Position numbers and translations under genes: made by a program. 64,000 nucleotides of DNA from positions 78,660 to 142,659 of the forward strand of contig CAVSMB010000012.1 of the NCBI GenBank assembly GCA_963728925.1, written 5' to 3'. The DNA is from JBBPZA01 sp963728925 (lineage in GTDB: Bacteria > Actinomycetota > Thermoleophilia > Solirubrobacterales > Solirubrobacteraceae). The notes beneath the pieces were generated by a model, which was given only the letters and a program-made list of their open reading frames with translations, was not told where the DNA came from and searched no databases. Positions 25,592 through 33,835 of the stretch are shown piece by piece (the stretch's first letter is position 1; every line of letters starts with the position of its first letter).

Positions 25592-25972
25592 TCAGTCCCT
25601 CCACCAGCCCGGTTGCATGTTGCCGTCGCCCTCGGCGTGGCCGCCGAACGCGATGATCTCGAGCCCGTCGTTGCCGGCCTCCCACTCGCGCACGACGTGC
25701 GGCGGGCAGTAGACGACCTCGCCCGGGCCGACGTCGACGATCTCCTCGTCGGCCTTGAAGCGCCCGTTGCCGGAGGTGACGAGGTAGATCTCCTCGACGC
25801 TGTCGTGGCTGTGGCCGAAGCCGACGCGCCGGCCGGGCTTCACGCTGTAGCTGGTCAGCCCGATGTCCTGCGCGCCGAGCTCGGTCCGGGCGGGGCGCGC
25901 CTCGAGCGAGTCGACCCCGAAGCCGGGGGCCTGGTCTGCGATGTCTGAGAGCTTGAGATGCTTGAAGTCCAT
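25592..25972 (-). CDS. Cupin-domain protein
   Basis: This 126-residue single cupin starts MDFKHLKLSDIADQAPGFG and has motif 1 in GFGHSHDSVEEIYLVTSGNG and motif 2 in PPHVVREWEAG with a metal-binding His. It is close in type to the cupin at 33438-33818 (same ending GLEIIAFGG). A longer frame upstream exists but begins in the divergent AraC region. Function is unknown. Confidence 0.85.
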   Translation of the reverse strand: MDFKHLKLSDIADQAPGFGVDSLEARPARTELGAQDIGLTSYSVKPGRRVGFGHSHDSVEEIYLVTSGNGRFKADEEIVDVGPGEVVYCPPHVVREWEAGNDGLEIIAFGGHAEGDGNMQPGWWRD

Positions 25973-26022
25973 GGCTGGAAGGTACTGCTGCCCCGCGCGC
26001 CAGTCTTGGAAAAATCCGACAG

Positions 26023-26826
26023 GTGAGCGGCGAGCCCCGAGGTGTTCTGAGGCCGGACGAGATCGGCCGGGCCTTCTCGCTCGCACTCAGCCGACCGCCC
26101 GCCGACCTCGCCGACGCAATCGAGCGCCACTGGATCGTTCGCTGGGACCTGTGTGGCCGCGATCCCCACCGAACCGAGGTGCTCACCCACCCGTCGGTGC
26201 ATCTCGTGTTCGAGCCCCACGGCGCTTTCGTCTACGGCGTACGCCGGACCCTTGACGTGCGGACGCTCTCCGGGAAGGGATACGCGATCGGCACCAAGTT
26301 CGTGCCCGGCGGCTTCGCAGCCTTCACCGAGCGGCCGATCGACGAGCTGACCGATCGGGTGCTCGAGCTCGGAGGGGCCTTCGGGGGCGACGGAGCCAGG
26401 CTGGCGCGGGCCGCCACGGAGCTGGAGGACCCGCGCGCTGCTCTCAAGCCGATGTACGACCTGCTGCGCGAGCATCGGCGGCCGGTTGTCCCCGAGGCCC
26501 AGTTGGTCGCCGCCGCAGTCGCGGGGATGCGCGAGGCGCCTCCGGGCACGCTTGTGTCCGACATCGCCGCCGACCGGTCCGTGTCGGTGCGGACGCTCCA
26601 GCGACTCTTCGCCCGCTACGTCGGGGTGAGTCCCAAGTGGGTGCTGCAGCGCTACCGCCTCCACGAGGCCCTCGAGCAACTGGCCGGGCAGGCCCGCCCC
26701 GACTGGAGCCGCCTCGCGCTCGACCTCGGCTACTTCGACCACGCCCACTTCATCCGCGACTTCCGCGCCGTCGCCGGCCGGTCGCCCACGGAGTACGAAC
26801 GCGAACTGACGGCGACCGCGGCCTGA
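26023..26826 (+). CDS. AraC-family transcriptional regulator
   Basis: The 267-residue protein has an N-terminal DUF6597-type sensor domain (residues about 10-150, HPSVHLVFEPHGAFVYGV, TKFVPGGFAAF) and a C-terminal AraC helix-turn-helix pair (VSVRTLQRLFARYVGVSPKW, LALDLGYFDHAHFIRDFRA). It is divergent from the cupin gene and is followed 32 bp later by a VOC gene that it may control. Confidence 0.92.
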   Translation: MSGEPRGVLRPDEIGRAFSLALSRPPADLADAIERHWIVRWDLCGRDPHRTEVLTHPSVHLVFEPHGAFVYGVRRTLDVRTLSGKGYAIGTKFVPGGFAAFTERPIDELTDRVLELGGAFGGDGARLARAATELEDPRAALKPMYDLLREHRRPVVPEAQLVAAAVAGMREAPPGTLVSDIAADRSVSVRTLQRLFARYVGVSPKWVLQRYRLHEALEQLAGQARPDWSRLALDLGYFDHAHFIRDFRAVAGRSPTEYERELTATAA

Positions 26827-26858
26827 CCTCGACACGCGCAAACGAGCAGGAGCCTCAT

Positions 26859-27287
26859 ATGGACTGGACCCTCGAAGTCGTCGTCCTTCCCGTCTCCGAC
26901 ATCGACCGGTCGGTCGCCTTCTACCGCGACCAAGTCGGCTTCGACCTCGACCACGACACCACCAACGAGCACATGCACGTGGTACAGCTGACGCCGCGTG
27001 GCTCGGGCTGCTCGATCGTGTTCGGCGACCTGCCGTCGCAGCGTCGGATGCCCCCTGGTTCGATGCGGAGTCTCCAGCTCTGCGTCGCGGACGCGGCGGC
27101 AGCTCGCGCCGAGCTGGTGGCCTGCGGCGTCGAGGCGAGCGAGCTGATATCCCTCGGCGACCAGGACGGCAGCACGTTCTTCGGTTTCTCGGACCCCGAC
27201 GGCAACACCTGGGCCGTGCAGGAACTGAAGGTGCGCGCCGAGAAGCCGCTTATCCCGGTCGAGGCACGCGGCCGCTTCGGCGCCTGA
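26859..27287 (+). CDS. VOC/glyoxalase-fold protein
   Basis: The 142-residue protein has two beta-alpha-beta-beta-beta modules: VVVLPVSDIDRSVAFYRDQV at the start and LQLCVADAAAARAELVACGV in the middle, with a C-terminal FSDPDGNTWAVQE that carries the last metal-ligand Glu. VOC members include dioxygenases, glyoxalases and drug-binding proteins. An AGCAGGAG Shine-Dalgarno sits before the ATG. It lies downstream of the AraC regulator on the same strand. Confidence 0.9.
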   Translation: MDWTLEVVVLPVSDIDRSVAFYRDQVGFDLDHDTTNEHMHVVQLTPRGSGCSIVFGDLPSQRRMPPGSMRSLQLCVADAAAARAELVACGVEASELISLGDQDGSTFFGFSDPDGNTWAVQELKVRAEKPLIPVEARGRFGA

Positions 27288-27289
27288 CG

Positions 27290-27315
27290 CACCCGCCGCG
27301 GAGTGGCGGCGGGTG
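27290..27315. terminator. Bidirectional hairpin between convergent genes
   Basis: CACCCGCCGC (27290-27299) and GCGGCGGGTG (27306-27315) make a perfect 10-bp stem with a 6-nt loop, immediately after the VOC stop and before the end of the convergent SRPBCC gene. There is no U-tract, as is usual for terminators in this kind of genome. Confidence 0.6.
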
Positions 27316-27361
27316 AGGCCGGAGGAGCGCGGCTCAGAGGAGCGACGCGGGAGCTCGCGGG

Positions 27362-27811
27362 CTATCCCTTCGGGCGAGCCGCCTGCAGGGTGCGCTCGAG
27401 GTTGTCGAAGACGTTGCCCCACCCTCGCTCGTGCGAGCGGACTGCCTCCTCATCCCACAGGCCGCTGTGGGCGAAGCTGACCGTGGTGATCCCGTCGGTC
27501 TCCTCGAAGTCGAGCTCGATCAGCGTCCGCCTCGTGTCGCCGTCCCAGAGCCAGGTGAACGCCAGACGGGTCGGCGGGTCTATCTCGGTGTATCTACCCC
27601 CGCCGCCGTACTCGGCGTCCTTGTTCGGGTCGCGCATGACGACGCGCACGGCACCGCCCACACGCAGGTCGACTTCGGCCTCGGTCGTCTCCCAGTCGTG
27701 CTCGGCCTGCCACCAGCGTCGGATCACCTCCTCGCTGGTCCACGCGTCGAACACGGCCTCGGCGGGCGCCTGAAAGGTGCGCTCGATGCGCACCGTCTTG
27801 CCGTCGATCAT
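27362..27811 (-). CDS. SRPBCC (AHSA1-like) protein
   Basis: The 149-residue protein has the START/Bet v 1 fold seen in AHSA1-like proteins: IERTFQAPAEAVFDAWTSEE, RWWQAEHDW, RVGGAVRVVMRDP and a C-terminal GWGNVFDNLERTLQ helix. It is the last gene of a four-gene minus-strand operon (ArsR, DUF899, small protein, SRPBCC) in which each start overlaps the previous stop. ArsR plus SRPBCC pairs are common, and the role is unknown. Confidence 0.9.
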   Translation of the reverse strand: MIDGKTVRIERTFQAPAEAVFDAWTSEEVIRRWWQAEHDWETTEAEVDLRVGGAVRVVMRDPNKDAEYGGGGRYTEIDPPTRLAFTWLWDGDTRRTLIELDFEETDGITTVSFAHSGLWDEEAVRSHERGWGNVFDNLERTLQAARPKG

Positions 27812-27939
27812 GTCCCGGGCTCGCGTCGGCGTCGGAGGCGCACCATCAGCCAGGCGCGCACGGCCAGCAGACCGGTGCTCGTGCCGGCCAGCGCCGGCAG
27901 AGCCTCCTCCAGCGGCACGCCTCCGACGTGAGCCATCAT
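27808..27939 (-). CDS. 43-residue small protein
   Basis: The ATG overlaps the stop of the DUF899 gene and the TGA overlaps the ATG of the SRPBCC gene, so this short frame is tightly embedded in the operon. The product starts MMAHVGGVPLEEALPALAG, has a hydrophobic central helix and ends in a basic tail (RLRRRREPGT), fitting a single-pass membrane peptide. GAGGAG lies upstream of the start. Confidence 0.65.
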   Translation of the reverse strand: MMAHVGGVPLEEALPALAGTSTGLLAVRAWLMVRLRRRREPGT

Positions 27940-28694
27940 GACCGCGGGCTCCTCGAGCCGCGCTGCGAGGCTGCAGCGCTCGACAGGGCCGCCTCGTGGA
28001 TGGTCGGCTCGTCGTACTCGTCGTGGTAGTTCCACCACCCGTAGGGCGGGCCCTGCTGGTAGCCCTCGGGCGAGTCCTCCCACTCCTCCTGGCGGCCGAG
28101 CGCGGTGATGTCGAGGTAGCTCCAGGTCGTCCCCAGGGCCTCGTCACCGCGGGCGTCGGTGAGGTACGTGCGGAAGATCTTGTCGCCGTCGCGGATGAAG
28201 GCGTTGTGGCCGTGCCACTGGTCCACGCCGAAGTCGGCGTCGAAGTCGTCCGTGATCGAGTACCAGGGGATCAGCTCCCAGCCCATCCGTTCCTTCAGGC
28301 CCTGGATCTCGGCCTGAGGGGCCCGTGAGACGAACGCGAGCGTCGTGTCCCGGGCGTTCAGGTGGGCGGGGTGCGCAACCTGGTCGGCGACAAAGGAGCA
28401 ACCGACGCAGGCCCGCTCCGGGTACGCGCCGCCCGACTCCGGGTAAGTGGTGACGTCCGGCGCGTAGAAGGCGCGGTAGACGATCAGCTGACGGCGCCCC
28501 TCGAAGAGGTCGAGCAGGCTCGCCGGGCCATCCGGGCCTTCGAAGGCGTAATCCTTCTTCACGGCCATCCTCGGCATCCGGCGGCGATCGGCGGCCAGTG
28601 CATCGCGGGCGCGGGTCAGCTCCTTCTCCTTCACGAGCAGGTCTTCGCGCGCGGCTTCCCATTCGTGCGGTGACACGGTCGGTGGGGTGTTCAT
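27936..28694 (-). CDS. DUF899 (thioredoxin-like fold) protein
   Basis: This 252-residue protein has the DUF899 pattern: MPRMAVKKDYAFEGPDG, a YRAFYAPDVT strand, CVGCSFVADQVAH with a CxxC pair, and a WYSITDDFDADFG segment. The family has a peroxiredoxin-like fold and is usually found beside ArsR and SRPBCC genes, as here. The CxxC is at about residues 125-128. Its ATG overlaps the stop of the ArsR gene. Confidence 0.9.
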   Translation of the reverse strand: MNTPPTVSPHEWEAAREDLLVKEKELTRARDALAADRRRMPRMAVKKDYAFEGPDGPASLLDLFEGRRQLIVYRAFYAPDVTTYPESGGAYPERACVGCSFVADQVAHPAHLNARDTTLAFVSRAPQAEIQGLKERMGWELIPWYSITDDFDADFGVDQWHGHNAFIRDGDKIFRTYLTDARGDEALGTTWSYLDITALGRQEEWEDSPEGYQQGPPYGWWNYHDEYDEPTIHEAALSSAAASQRGSRSPRS

Positions 28695-29005
28695 TGCGGC
28701 ATGTCCTCCTTGAGGTACTCGTCGACGACATCGAACAGGCGCCCCCAGAGGGCGCGCTGGCGATCCATCCAGTCGGCGGCCTCGCTGAGCACGTCGGGCT
28801 CGAGCGAAAGCCGGTGGGTGCGGCCCTTGATCACGCGCGTGACGACGCCGGTTTCCTCCAGCACCTTCAGGTGCTTGGAGATCGCGGGCTTGGACACCCC
28901 GAACCCGCCGGTTGCGTCGCCCACCGTCGCCGGACCTGCGGCGAGGCGCTCGACGATGCCGCGGCGGATCGGGTGTGACAGCGCCTTGAACGGATCGTTA
29001 ACCAC
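28691..29005 (-). CDS. ArsR-family repressor
   Basis: The 104-residue winged-helix protein shows ALSHPIRRGIVERLAAGPATV, then VSKPAISKHLKVLEETGVV (recognition helix) and a wing GRTHRLSL. It lacks a Cys metal site, as is normal for the subgroup paired with SRPBCC/DUF899 genes. The GTG start at 29005 lies within a GTTAAC dyad and 7 bp after a -10 box, so the mRNA is probably leaderless and autoregulated. Confidence 0.92.
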   Translation of the reverse strand: MVNDPFKALSHPIRRGIVERLAAGPATVGDATGGFGVSKPAISKHLKVLEETGVVTRVIKGRTHRLSLEPDVLSEAADWMDRQRALWGRLFDVVDEYLKEDMPQ

Positions 29006-29018
29006 TGTGTTAACAGTA
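28997..29018 (-). promoter_or_regulatory. ArsR operator and -10 box
   Basis: GTTAAC occurs at 28997-29002 and 29009-29014, two palindromic half sites 12 bp apart. On the minus strand TACTGT (29018-29013) is a -10 box 7 bp before the GTG start. Binding here would block the promoter and start codon together. Confidence 0.55.
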
Positions 29019-29099
29019 GCACGGATGCTCGGGCGCCTCGAGCTGTGTGTTGTGTCACAAGGACCGCGTGCCGACGAGCGGCCCCGGTAGATTCGACCG

Positions 29100-29951
29100 G
29101 TGCCAAGCGTGAAGACCGCGGACGCGCGAATGCTCTCGTGGCGCGAGGTCGGCGCGGGTTCACCGCTGCTCTGCCATCCCGGAGGGCCGGGCTGCTCGTC
29201 GCCGTACTTCGGAGCGTTGCCCGAGCTGGCGGCCGATCACACGCTGCTGATGCTCGACCCGAGGGGCACCGGCGGCTCCGATCGCCCGGCGGAGTGCTCC
29301 CGGTATGACCTCGAGGACTACGCGGCGGAGATCGAGGCGGTGCGTGAACACCTCGGTCTGGAGCGCCTGGACGTGCTCGGCCATTCGCACGGCGGCTTCG
29401 TGGCGATGACCTGGGGCGGCACCTACCCTGATCGGGTCGACCGGCTCGTCCTCGCCGGCACGGCGCCCCGCTTCACCGACGTCATCCGCGGGCTGCGACG
29501 CGACCGCGTCGCCTCTCACCGGGGGGAGCCCTACTTCGACGATGCGATCGCCGCCTTGCAGGATCAGCAGGCGGGGAAGTACGCGAACGACGACGACCTC
29601 CTCGCGCTCTATGAGCGCGCGGGGCCGGTGCTCGCGCCCCCGGGCGCGGACATCGCACCGGTCGCCGATGCGTTCCGCACGGCCGGAATCAACGCCGACG
29701 CGATGCGGCACTTCAACGAGAGCATCGCGGGCACCATGGACCTGCGCCCGCTCCTGGGCCGGATCGGGAGGCCGACGCTCGTGCTCGCCGGCGAGCACGA
29801 CGCCTTCGGCGGGGTGACGACGGACGAGATCGCCCAGGCGCTGGCCGATCCCACGGTCGTCACGATCCCCGGCGCTGATCACTTCGCCTACCTCGAGCCC
29901 GAGATCCGCGTGCCGTGGTCGCGCGCGGTGCTCGACTTCCTCGCCCGCTGA
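29100..29951 (+). CDS. Alpha/beta hydrolase (proline iminopeptidase-like)
   Basis: The 283-residue protein has the oxyanion motif CHPGGPGCSS, the strand LLMLDPRGTGGSDRP and the nucleophile elbow GHSHGGF, with the acid and His near the C-terminus (AGEHDAFGG, GADHFAYLE). HPGGPG and DPRGTG are typical of the S33 peptidase/proline iminopeptidase group. The GTG start is 6 bp after TAGATT (29088-29093), again suggesting a leaderless mRNA. It is divergent from the ArsR operon. Confidence 0.9.
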   Translation: MPSVKTADARMLSWREVGAGSPLLCHPGGPGCSSPYFGALPELAADHTLLMLDPRGTGGSDRPAECSRYDLEDYAAEIEAVREHLGLERLDVLGHSHGGFVAMTWGGTYPDRVDRLVLAGTAPRFTDVIRGLRRDRVASHRGEPYFDDAIAALQDQQAGKYANDDDLLALYERAGPVLAPPGADIAPVADAFRTAGINADAMRHFNESIAGTMDLRPLLGRIGRPTLVLAGEHDAFGGVTTDEIAQALADPTVVTIPGADHFAYLEPEIRVPWSRAVLDFLAR

Positions 29952-29957
29952 CCGCGG

Positions 29958-30509
29958 TCAGCGGCGCGCGGCGTGCGCGGCGGCCATCTTCCCGGCCGCC
30001 AGCATCGGCTCGACCGTGCGTTGCGCGCGGCACAGGACGAAGGCGCCTTCGAGCGCTGAGATCACGGCGAGGGCGCGGTCGCGGTCGCCGAGGCGCTGGG
30101 TCAGCGCGGCGGTCCACTGCTCGAAGACCTCGGCGGTGGCGCGGCGCAGGTCGTCGTTGGTGCTGGCGACCTCGAGCGCGACGGTGGTGATCGGGCACGC
30201 GTCCTGGAAGTCAGTCGACGCGAGCGTCTCTGCCGCGCCTTCGAAGACGGCCCGCACCGAGGCCTCGGGGTCTGACTCGGCGTCGTAGACCGCGGTCACC
30301 AGCGCCTGGAAGAAGGCGCCGCCGGCGCGGATGACCTCGTCGGCGAGCTGTTGCTTTCCGCCCGGGAAGTGGTGATAGAGCGAGCCGAAGGGCGCCTGCG
30401 CTTCGGCGACCACCTGCTTGAGGCCGGTGCCGCTGTAGCCCTGGCGCCGGAACAGCTCGGCCGTCGCATAGAGGATCCGCTCGCGGGTGGGGGTGACTGT
30501 GGTGTGCAC
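29958..30509 (-). CDS. TetR-family transcriptional regulator
   Basis: The 183-residue protein starts VHTTVTPTRERILYATAELF and has the HTH in TGLKQVVAEAQAPFGSLYHHF with the TetR_C (LmrA/YxaF-like) domain. The GTG at 30509 is chosen because upstream in-frame sequence lies in the divergent gene. It overlooks an inverted repeat at 30536-30547 shared with the divergent SnoaL-like gene, which it probably represses. Confidence 0.9.
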   Translation of the reverse strand: MHTTVTPTRERILYATAELFRRQGYSGTGLKQVVAEAQAPFGSLYHHFPGGKQQLADEVIRAGGAFFQALVTAVYDAESDPEASVRAVFEGAAETLASTDFQDACPITTVALEVASTNDDLRRATAEVFEQWTAALTQRLGDRDRALAVISALEGAFVLCRAQRTVEPMLAAGKMAAAHAARR

Positions 30510-30535
30510 GCCGCGCAGTGTACGCTGCTTCTCAC

Positions 30536-30547
30536 TAGAGCGATCTA
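30536..30547. promoter_or_regulatory. Putative TetR operator
   Basis: TAGAGCGATCTA is a near-perfect palindrome (5 of 6 pairs) in the 57-bp gap between the divergent TetR and SnoaL-like genes. Its position fits control of both promoters. Confidence 0.4.
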
Positions 30548-30566
30548 CATAGAACGGAGGCCTCGC

Positions 30567-31079
30567 ATGCATCTCAAGAGCGTCGTCACGGGCGCGGCCC
30601 TGGCCGTCGCCGGCCGCGCGTTGCTTCCGCAACTGCTGCTCGTCAAGTTCCGCCGCGACGTCAGGAAGCTCAACGCCGGCGACCATTCGACGCTGCTCTC
30701 GGCCTACGCCGACGACGCGGTCCTGCGCTTCAACGACGGCGACCACCGCTGGGCCGGCGACTGGGTCGGCAAGCCGGCCATCGACCGCTTCCTGGAGAAC
30801 TTCACCGCCGCGAAGGTCCAGGGCGAGATCAAGCACATCGCCATCAGTGGCCCGCCGTGGGCCCTGACCATGATGGTCCGCTTCGACGACCACGCCGACG
30901 CACCGGACGGAACGCGCCTCTACGCCAACCGCACCGTCCTCGTCATGCGCACCAGGTGGGGCAAGGTCGTCGACCACGAGGACTTCTACACGGACACGAG
31001 CACCATCCCGGAATTCGACCGCAAGCTGACCGAGCTCGGGGTGACGCCGATCCCGAAGCCGGCCGCCTCAATGACCTGA
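30567..31079 (+). CDS. SnoaL/NTF2-like protein
   Basis: The 170-residue protein has a hydrophobic N-terminal helix (SVVTGAALAVAGRALLPQLL) and then a cone-shaped NTF2 fold with ADDAVLRFNDGDHRWAGDWV and a C-terminal VVDHEDFYTDTSTI strand. GGAGG lies 6 bp before the ATG. It is the likely target of the divergent TetR regulator. Activity is unknown; such proteins bind small hydrophobic ligands or act as isomerases. Confidence 0.85.
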   Translation: MHLKSVVTGAALAVAGRALLPQLLLVKFRRDVRKLNAGDHSTLLSAYADDAVLRFNDGDHRWAGDWVGKPAIDRFLENFTAAKVQGEIKHIAISGPPWALTMMVRFDDHADAPDGTRLYANRTVLVMRTRWGKVVDHEDFYTDTSTIPEFDRKLTELGVTPIPKPAASMT

Positions 31080-31160
31080 CGGCCGCGTAGCCGCGCCGGG
31101 CGAAGAGCGGCCGGGCGGTCGCCCGCGTGAGGAATTCTGCCTCGCGGCGACAGCTCCGGC

Positions 31161-31562
31161 CTACTCCCCGAGGCCGGCGGCTCGGACGGCCTCGCGTTGG
31201 TCGAGGAAGCCGTGCACGCTAGCGGCCATGCCTTGCCTGAGCTCGACGATCCAGCCCCACTGGTCGTCCACCTCGACCCCGCTCACGCGCCCGCGACCTC
31301 GCACATCGCCGAGGACCAGGACGCGGTCGCCCAGGTCGCGGGCGTCCGGGGCCTCGAACCGGAAGGACTCCCAGCTCTGCGCCACGTCGCGGAAGAACTC
31401 ACGGATGCCGCTCGGCCCAGCGTAGTGCACCGGCTCTCCGCCCACCCCGACGAGGTGCATCTCAAAGCCGGGCTCGCTGGCGGCGATCATCGCGGCAGGG
31501 TCCCCGGGAATGATCACCGGCCCGAAGGCAGCCCGGACCAGCTCGACGTTCTCCCTCGACAT
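31161..31562 (-). CDS. SnoaL-like protein
   Basis: The 133-residue protein starts MSRENVELVRAAFGPVIIPG, the common opening of actinobacterial SnoaL-like proteins, and ends with a GWIVELRQGMAASVHGFLDQ strand-helix. A start 27 bp further up is possible, but the one at 31562 matches the family. TGGATGCAT (31581-31589) and a minus-strand GATACT -10 box lie just upstream. Confidence 0.82.
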   Translation of the reverse strand: MSRENVELVRAAFGPVIIPGDPAAMIAASEPGFEMHLVGVGGEPVHYAGPSGIREFFRDVAQSWESFRFEAPDARDLGDRVLVLGDVRGRGRVSGVEVDDQWGWIVELRQGMAASVHGFLDQREAVRAAGLGE

Positions 31563-31618
31563 CGCCGCCCCCAGTATCTCTGGATGCATCTCGCGCGGGT
31601 GGCGGGCGGGCCCAGCGG

Positions 31619-32125
31619 CTAGGCGGTCGTGAGCTCGCTCGAGAGAGCGGGTGCGCTCGCGAGCGTCTGATAGACGACGCAGTAGCGCTCGGTGAGCGCG
31701 CGCAGCGTGGCAAGCTGCTCGGCGTCGGCGTCAGTGTCCAGCTCGAACGCGAGCCGGATCGCGGCGAACCCCACCGGCGCCTCGCGGTCGACCCCCAGGG
31801 TCCCGCGGAAGTCGAGATCTCCCTCGGCGCGCACCTTCCCCGATCTCACGGCGATGCCGAGCGACGTCGCGACTGCCTGGAGGGTGACGCCGGCACAGGC
31901 GACCAGCGCCTCGAGCAGCATGTCACCCGAGCACACCAGCGACCCGTCGCCGCCGGTCGCCGGATGCAGGCCGGCCGTCGCGAGCGCCTGTCCGGTCTGT
32001 ACCGAGCACGACGGGCCCTCACCCAGCGCGCCCGCCGCCGACAGCGTGACGACTGCGGCCTCGGGGGCGCTCGCGTAGCGCTCTTTGAGCGGCGCCTGCA
32101 GCGCCCTGAGCTCGTCGCGCTCCAC
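31619..32125 (-). CDS. OsmC-family protein
   Basis: This 168-residue protein has the OsmC/Ohr swapped-dimer fold. The second Cys motif is visible in LLEALVACAGVTLQAVA; the first is at about Cys40 in GPSCSVQTG, where Ohr-type enzymes have the RCxxC region elsewhere, so assignment to true hydroperoxide reductases is uncertain. RYCVVYQTLAS closes the protein. It is divergent from the bicupin gene. Confidence 0.88.
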   Translation of the reverse strand: MERDELRALQAPLKERYASAPEAAVVTLSAAGALGEGPSCSVQTGQALATAGLHPATGGDGSLVCSGDMLLEALVACAGVTLQAVATSLGIAVRSGKVRAEGDLDFRGTLGVDREAPVGFAAIRLAFELDTDADAEQLATLRALTERYCVVYQTLASAPALSSELTTA

Positions 32126-32142
32126 GGGGAGATACTAGGGCC

Positions 32143-33048
32143 CTGTCCGGGCTGCCGATCCACGTCGACCAGGTCCCCGCCTCGCGGTGGGAGATCGGCG
32201 AGATCGGCGCCACGCGCCGGCGCCTCGGCGTCGCGGCCGGCGCCAAGCGGCTCGGCGTCGCACTGATCGAGGTCGACGCGGGCAAGCGCTTGACCCCGCC
32301 GCACAGCCACGCCGACGAAGACGAGGCCTTTCTCGTGCTGGAGGGAACGGGCCTCAGCTACCAGACGTCGGGCATCGACGATGCGCGCACCTACTCGGTC
32401 GGCGTCGACGACCTGCTGTGGCATCCCGCCAACGGTGACGCGCACACGCTGATCGCCGGCGACGACGGTCTCACGGTGCTGGTCGTCGCGGAGGGCTCGC
32501 GCACGAACATCACCCATCTGCCGCGGACCGACCAGTTCTGGCTCGGCCCGCACTGGTCGCCCGCCGACAGCGCCCCGCCGTTCACCGCGGACGCGCAGCT
32601 CGGCCCGCTCGCGCTGCCCGAGCCGACCTCCCAGCGGCCGCCGACGATTCGCAACCTCGCCGACCTCCCGCTGCACGAGGGACGCGACGGCCTGCTCGCC
32701 TACGCCACGCGCGACCTGCGCGACATGGGCTGCCACAGGCTCGTGCTCGCGCAGGACGCGATGCCGCCCGACACGCACACCACCGACCTGCACTTCCACT
32801 CCGCCCGCGAGGAGGCCTGGTACGTGCGCAGCGGCGGCGGAGTGGCGCGCCTCGGCGAGGAGGGGCACGCCCTGTGCGCCGGATCGTTCTGGCTGCGCCG
32901 CGAGAACACCGGTGTCGGGCACCGGATCGAGGTCGGCCCGGACGGGATGGAGCTCGTCACGATGGGCGACCTGATCGAAGGCGACGTGTGCGTGTATCCC
33001 GAGAAGCGCACCTTCAAGCCTGCCCGCGGACTCGAGCTTCCCTACTGA
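32143..33048 (+). CDS. Two-domain cupin protein
   Basis: The frame encodes about 301 residues with two cupin barrels: the first has TPPHSHADEDEAFLVLEGTG, the second DLHFHSAREEAWYVRSGGG and a final GMELVTMGDLIEGDVCVYPE. Conserved sequence extends upstream of the only standard start (TTG at 32290), which would cut into the first barrel. The likely start is the CTG at 32143, 6 bp after a GATACT -10 box, implying a leaderless mRNA. Bicupins include dioxygenases and dehydratases. The start is uncertain and the product class is firm. Confidence 0.75.
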   Translation: MSGLPIHVDQVPASRWEIGEIGATRRRLGVAAGAKRLGVALIEVDAGKRLTPPHSHADEDEAFLVLEGTGLSYQTSGIDDARTYSVGVDDLLWHPANGDAHTLIAGDDGLTVLVVAEGSRTNITHLPRTDQFWLGPHWSPADSAPPFTADAQLGPLALPEPTSQRPPTIRNLADLPLHEGRDGLLAYATRDLRDMGCHRLVLAQDAMPPDTHTTDLHFHSAREEAWYVRSGGGVARLGEEGHALCAGSFWLRRENTGVGHRIEVGPDGMELVTMGDLIEGDVCVYPEKRTFKPARGLELPY

Positions 33049-33184
33049 AGCGTCACTTGCGCACCCCACGCCCGAAGCGCGATGCTGCCGCTCGTAAGCC
33101 CCTCGACGGGCTCGGCGCCCGGCCCGAGCTCGAGTACGACGCGCTTGACCCCGGTCTGCGCGACGCGCTGACCTTCGAGCGCGT

Positions 33185-33421
33185 GACCGCGGTCGCTGGG
33201 TCGAGGTGGCTCCGCCGGGCTCGGCGATCGCGATCGCGCTGGTTCCGCCGAGCGAGGGCGAGCCCGCCGCCGGTAGCCAGGCCCACTGCGCGTTCGCGAC
33301 ACAGGACATCGAGTCCGACCACGCGACTCTCGAGGCGAGAGGCGTCGACGTGGACGCGGAGATCGCGCGCACCGGGAAGCGCAGGTCGGGGCTCGTCTCG
33401 CTCGAGGCCACGCCCGATTGA
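33185..33421 (+). pseudogene. VOC/glyoxalase remnant
   Basis: The frame reads RWVEVAPPGSAIAIALVPPS and HCAFATQDIESDHATLEARG, the middle of a bleomycin-resistance/VOC protein, but both the first module and the closing FxDPDGN are missing. The preceding 130 bp on the minus strand end in VLELGPGAEPVEGLTSGSIA, possibly another gene scrap. The region is a join of decayed pieces. Confidence 0.55.
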
Positions 33422-33437
33422 CCTAGACTCGCCGGCG

Positions 33438-33818
33438 ATGTCCGGCTACAGCCACGTCAACCTCCTGGACGTCGAGCCATCGGTCGACCGCGAGGAGATG
33501 GAGGGACGCTTCGCGCGCAACCATCTCGACTCACGCGAGCTCGGCGTCAGCTACTTCCGCTACGGCGCCGGCTTCCGCGCGGCGACGGGACATCGTCATC
33601 GCGAGCAGGAGGAGGCCTACGTCGTCGTCGGCGGCTCGGGGCGGGTCAAGCTCGACGACGAAGTCGTGGAGCTCCGGCGCTGGGACGTCGTGCGCGTCGC
33701 GCCCGAGGTCGTGCGCGCGTTCGAAGGCGGCGCGGACGGCCTCGAGATCATCGCGCTCGGCGGCACCAAGCCCGAAGGCGGGGACGGCGTGCGCGTCGAC
33801 GACTTCTGGCCGGCCTAG
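33438..33818 (+). CDS. Cupin-domain protein
   Basis: This 126-residue cupin starts MSGYSHVNLLDVE and has RHREQEEAYVVVGGSGRV with metal-ligand residues and VRVAPEVVRAFEGGADGLEI as second motif. TAGACT (33424-33429) lies 8 bp before the ATG and there is no Shine-Dalgarno, so the mRNA is probably leaderless. It resembles the cupin at 25592-25972. Function is unknown. Confidence 0.85.
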   Translation: MSGYSHVNLLDVEPSVDREEMEGRFARNHLDSRELGVSYFRYGAGFRAATGHRHREQEEAYVVVGGSGRVKLDDEVVELRRWDVVRVAPEVVRAFEGGADGLEIIALGGTKPEGGDGVRVDDFWPA

Positions 33819-33835
33819 GCGAACTGCCCGGGAAC

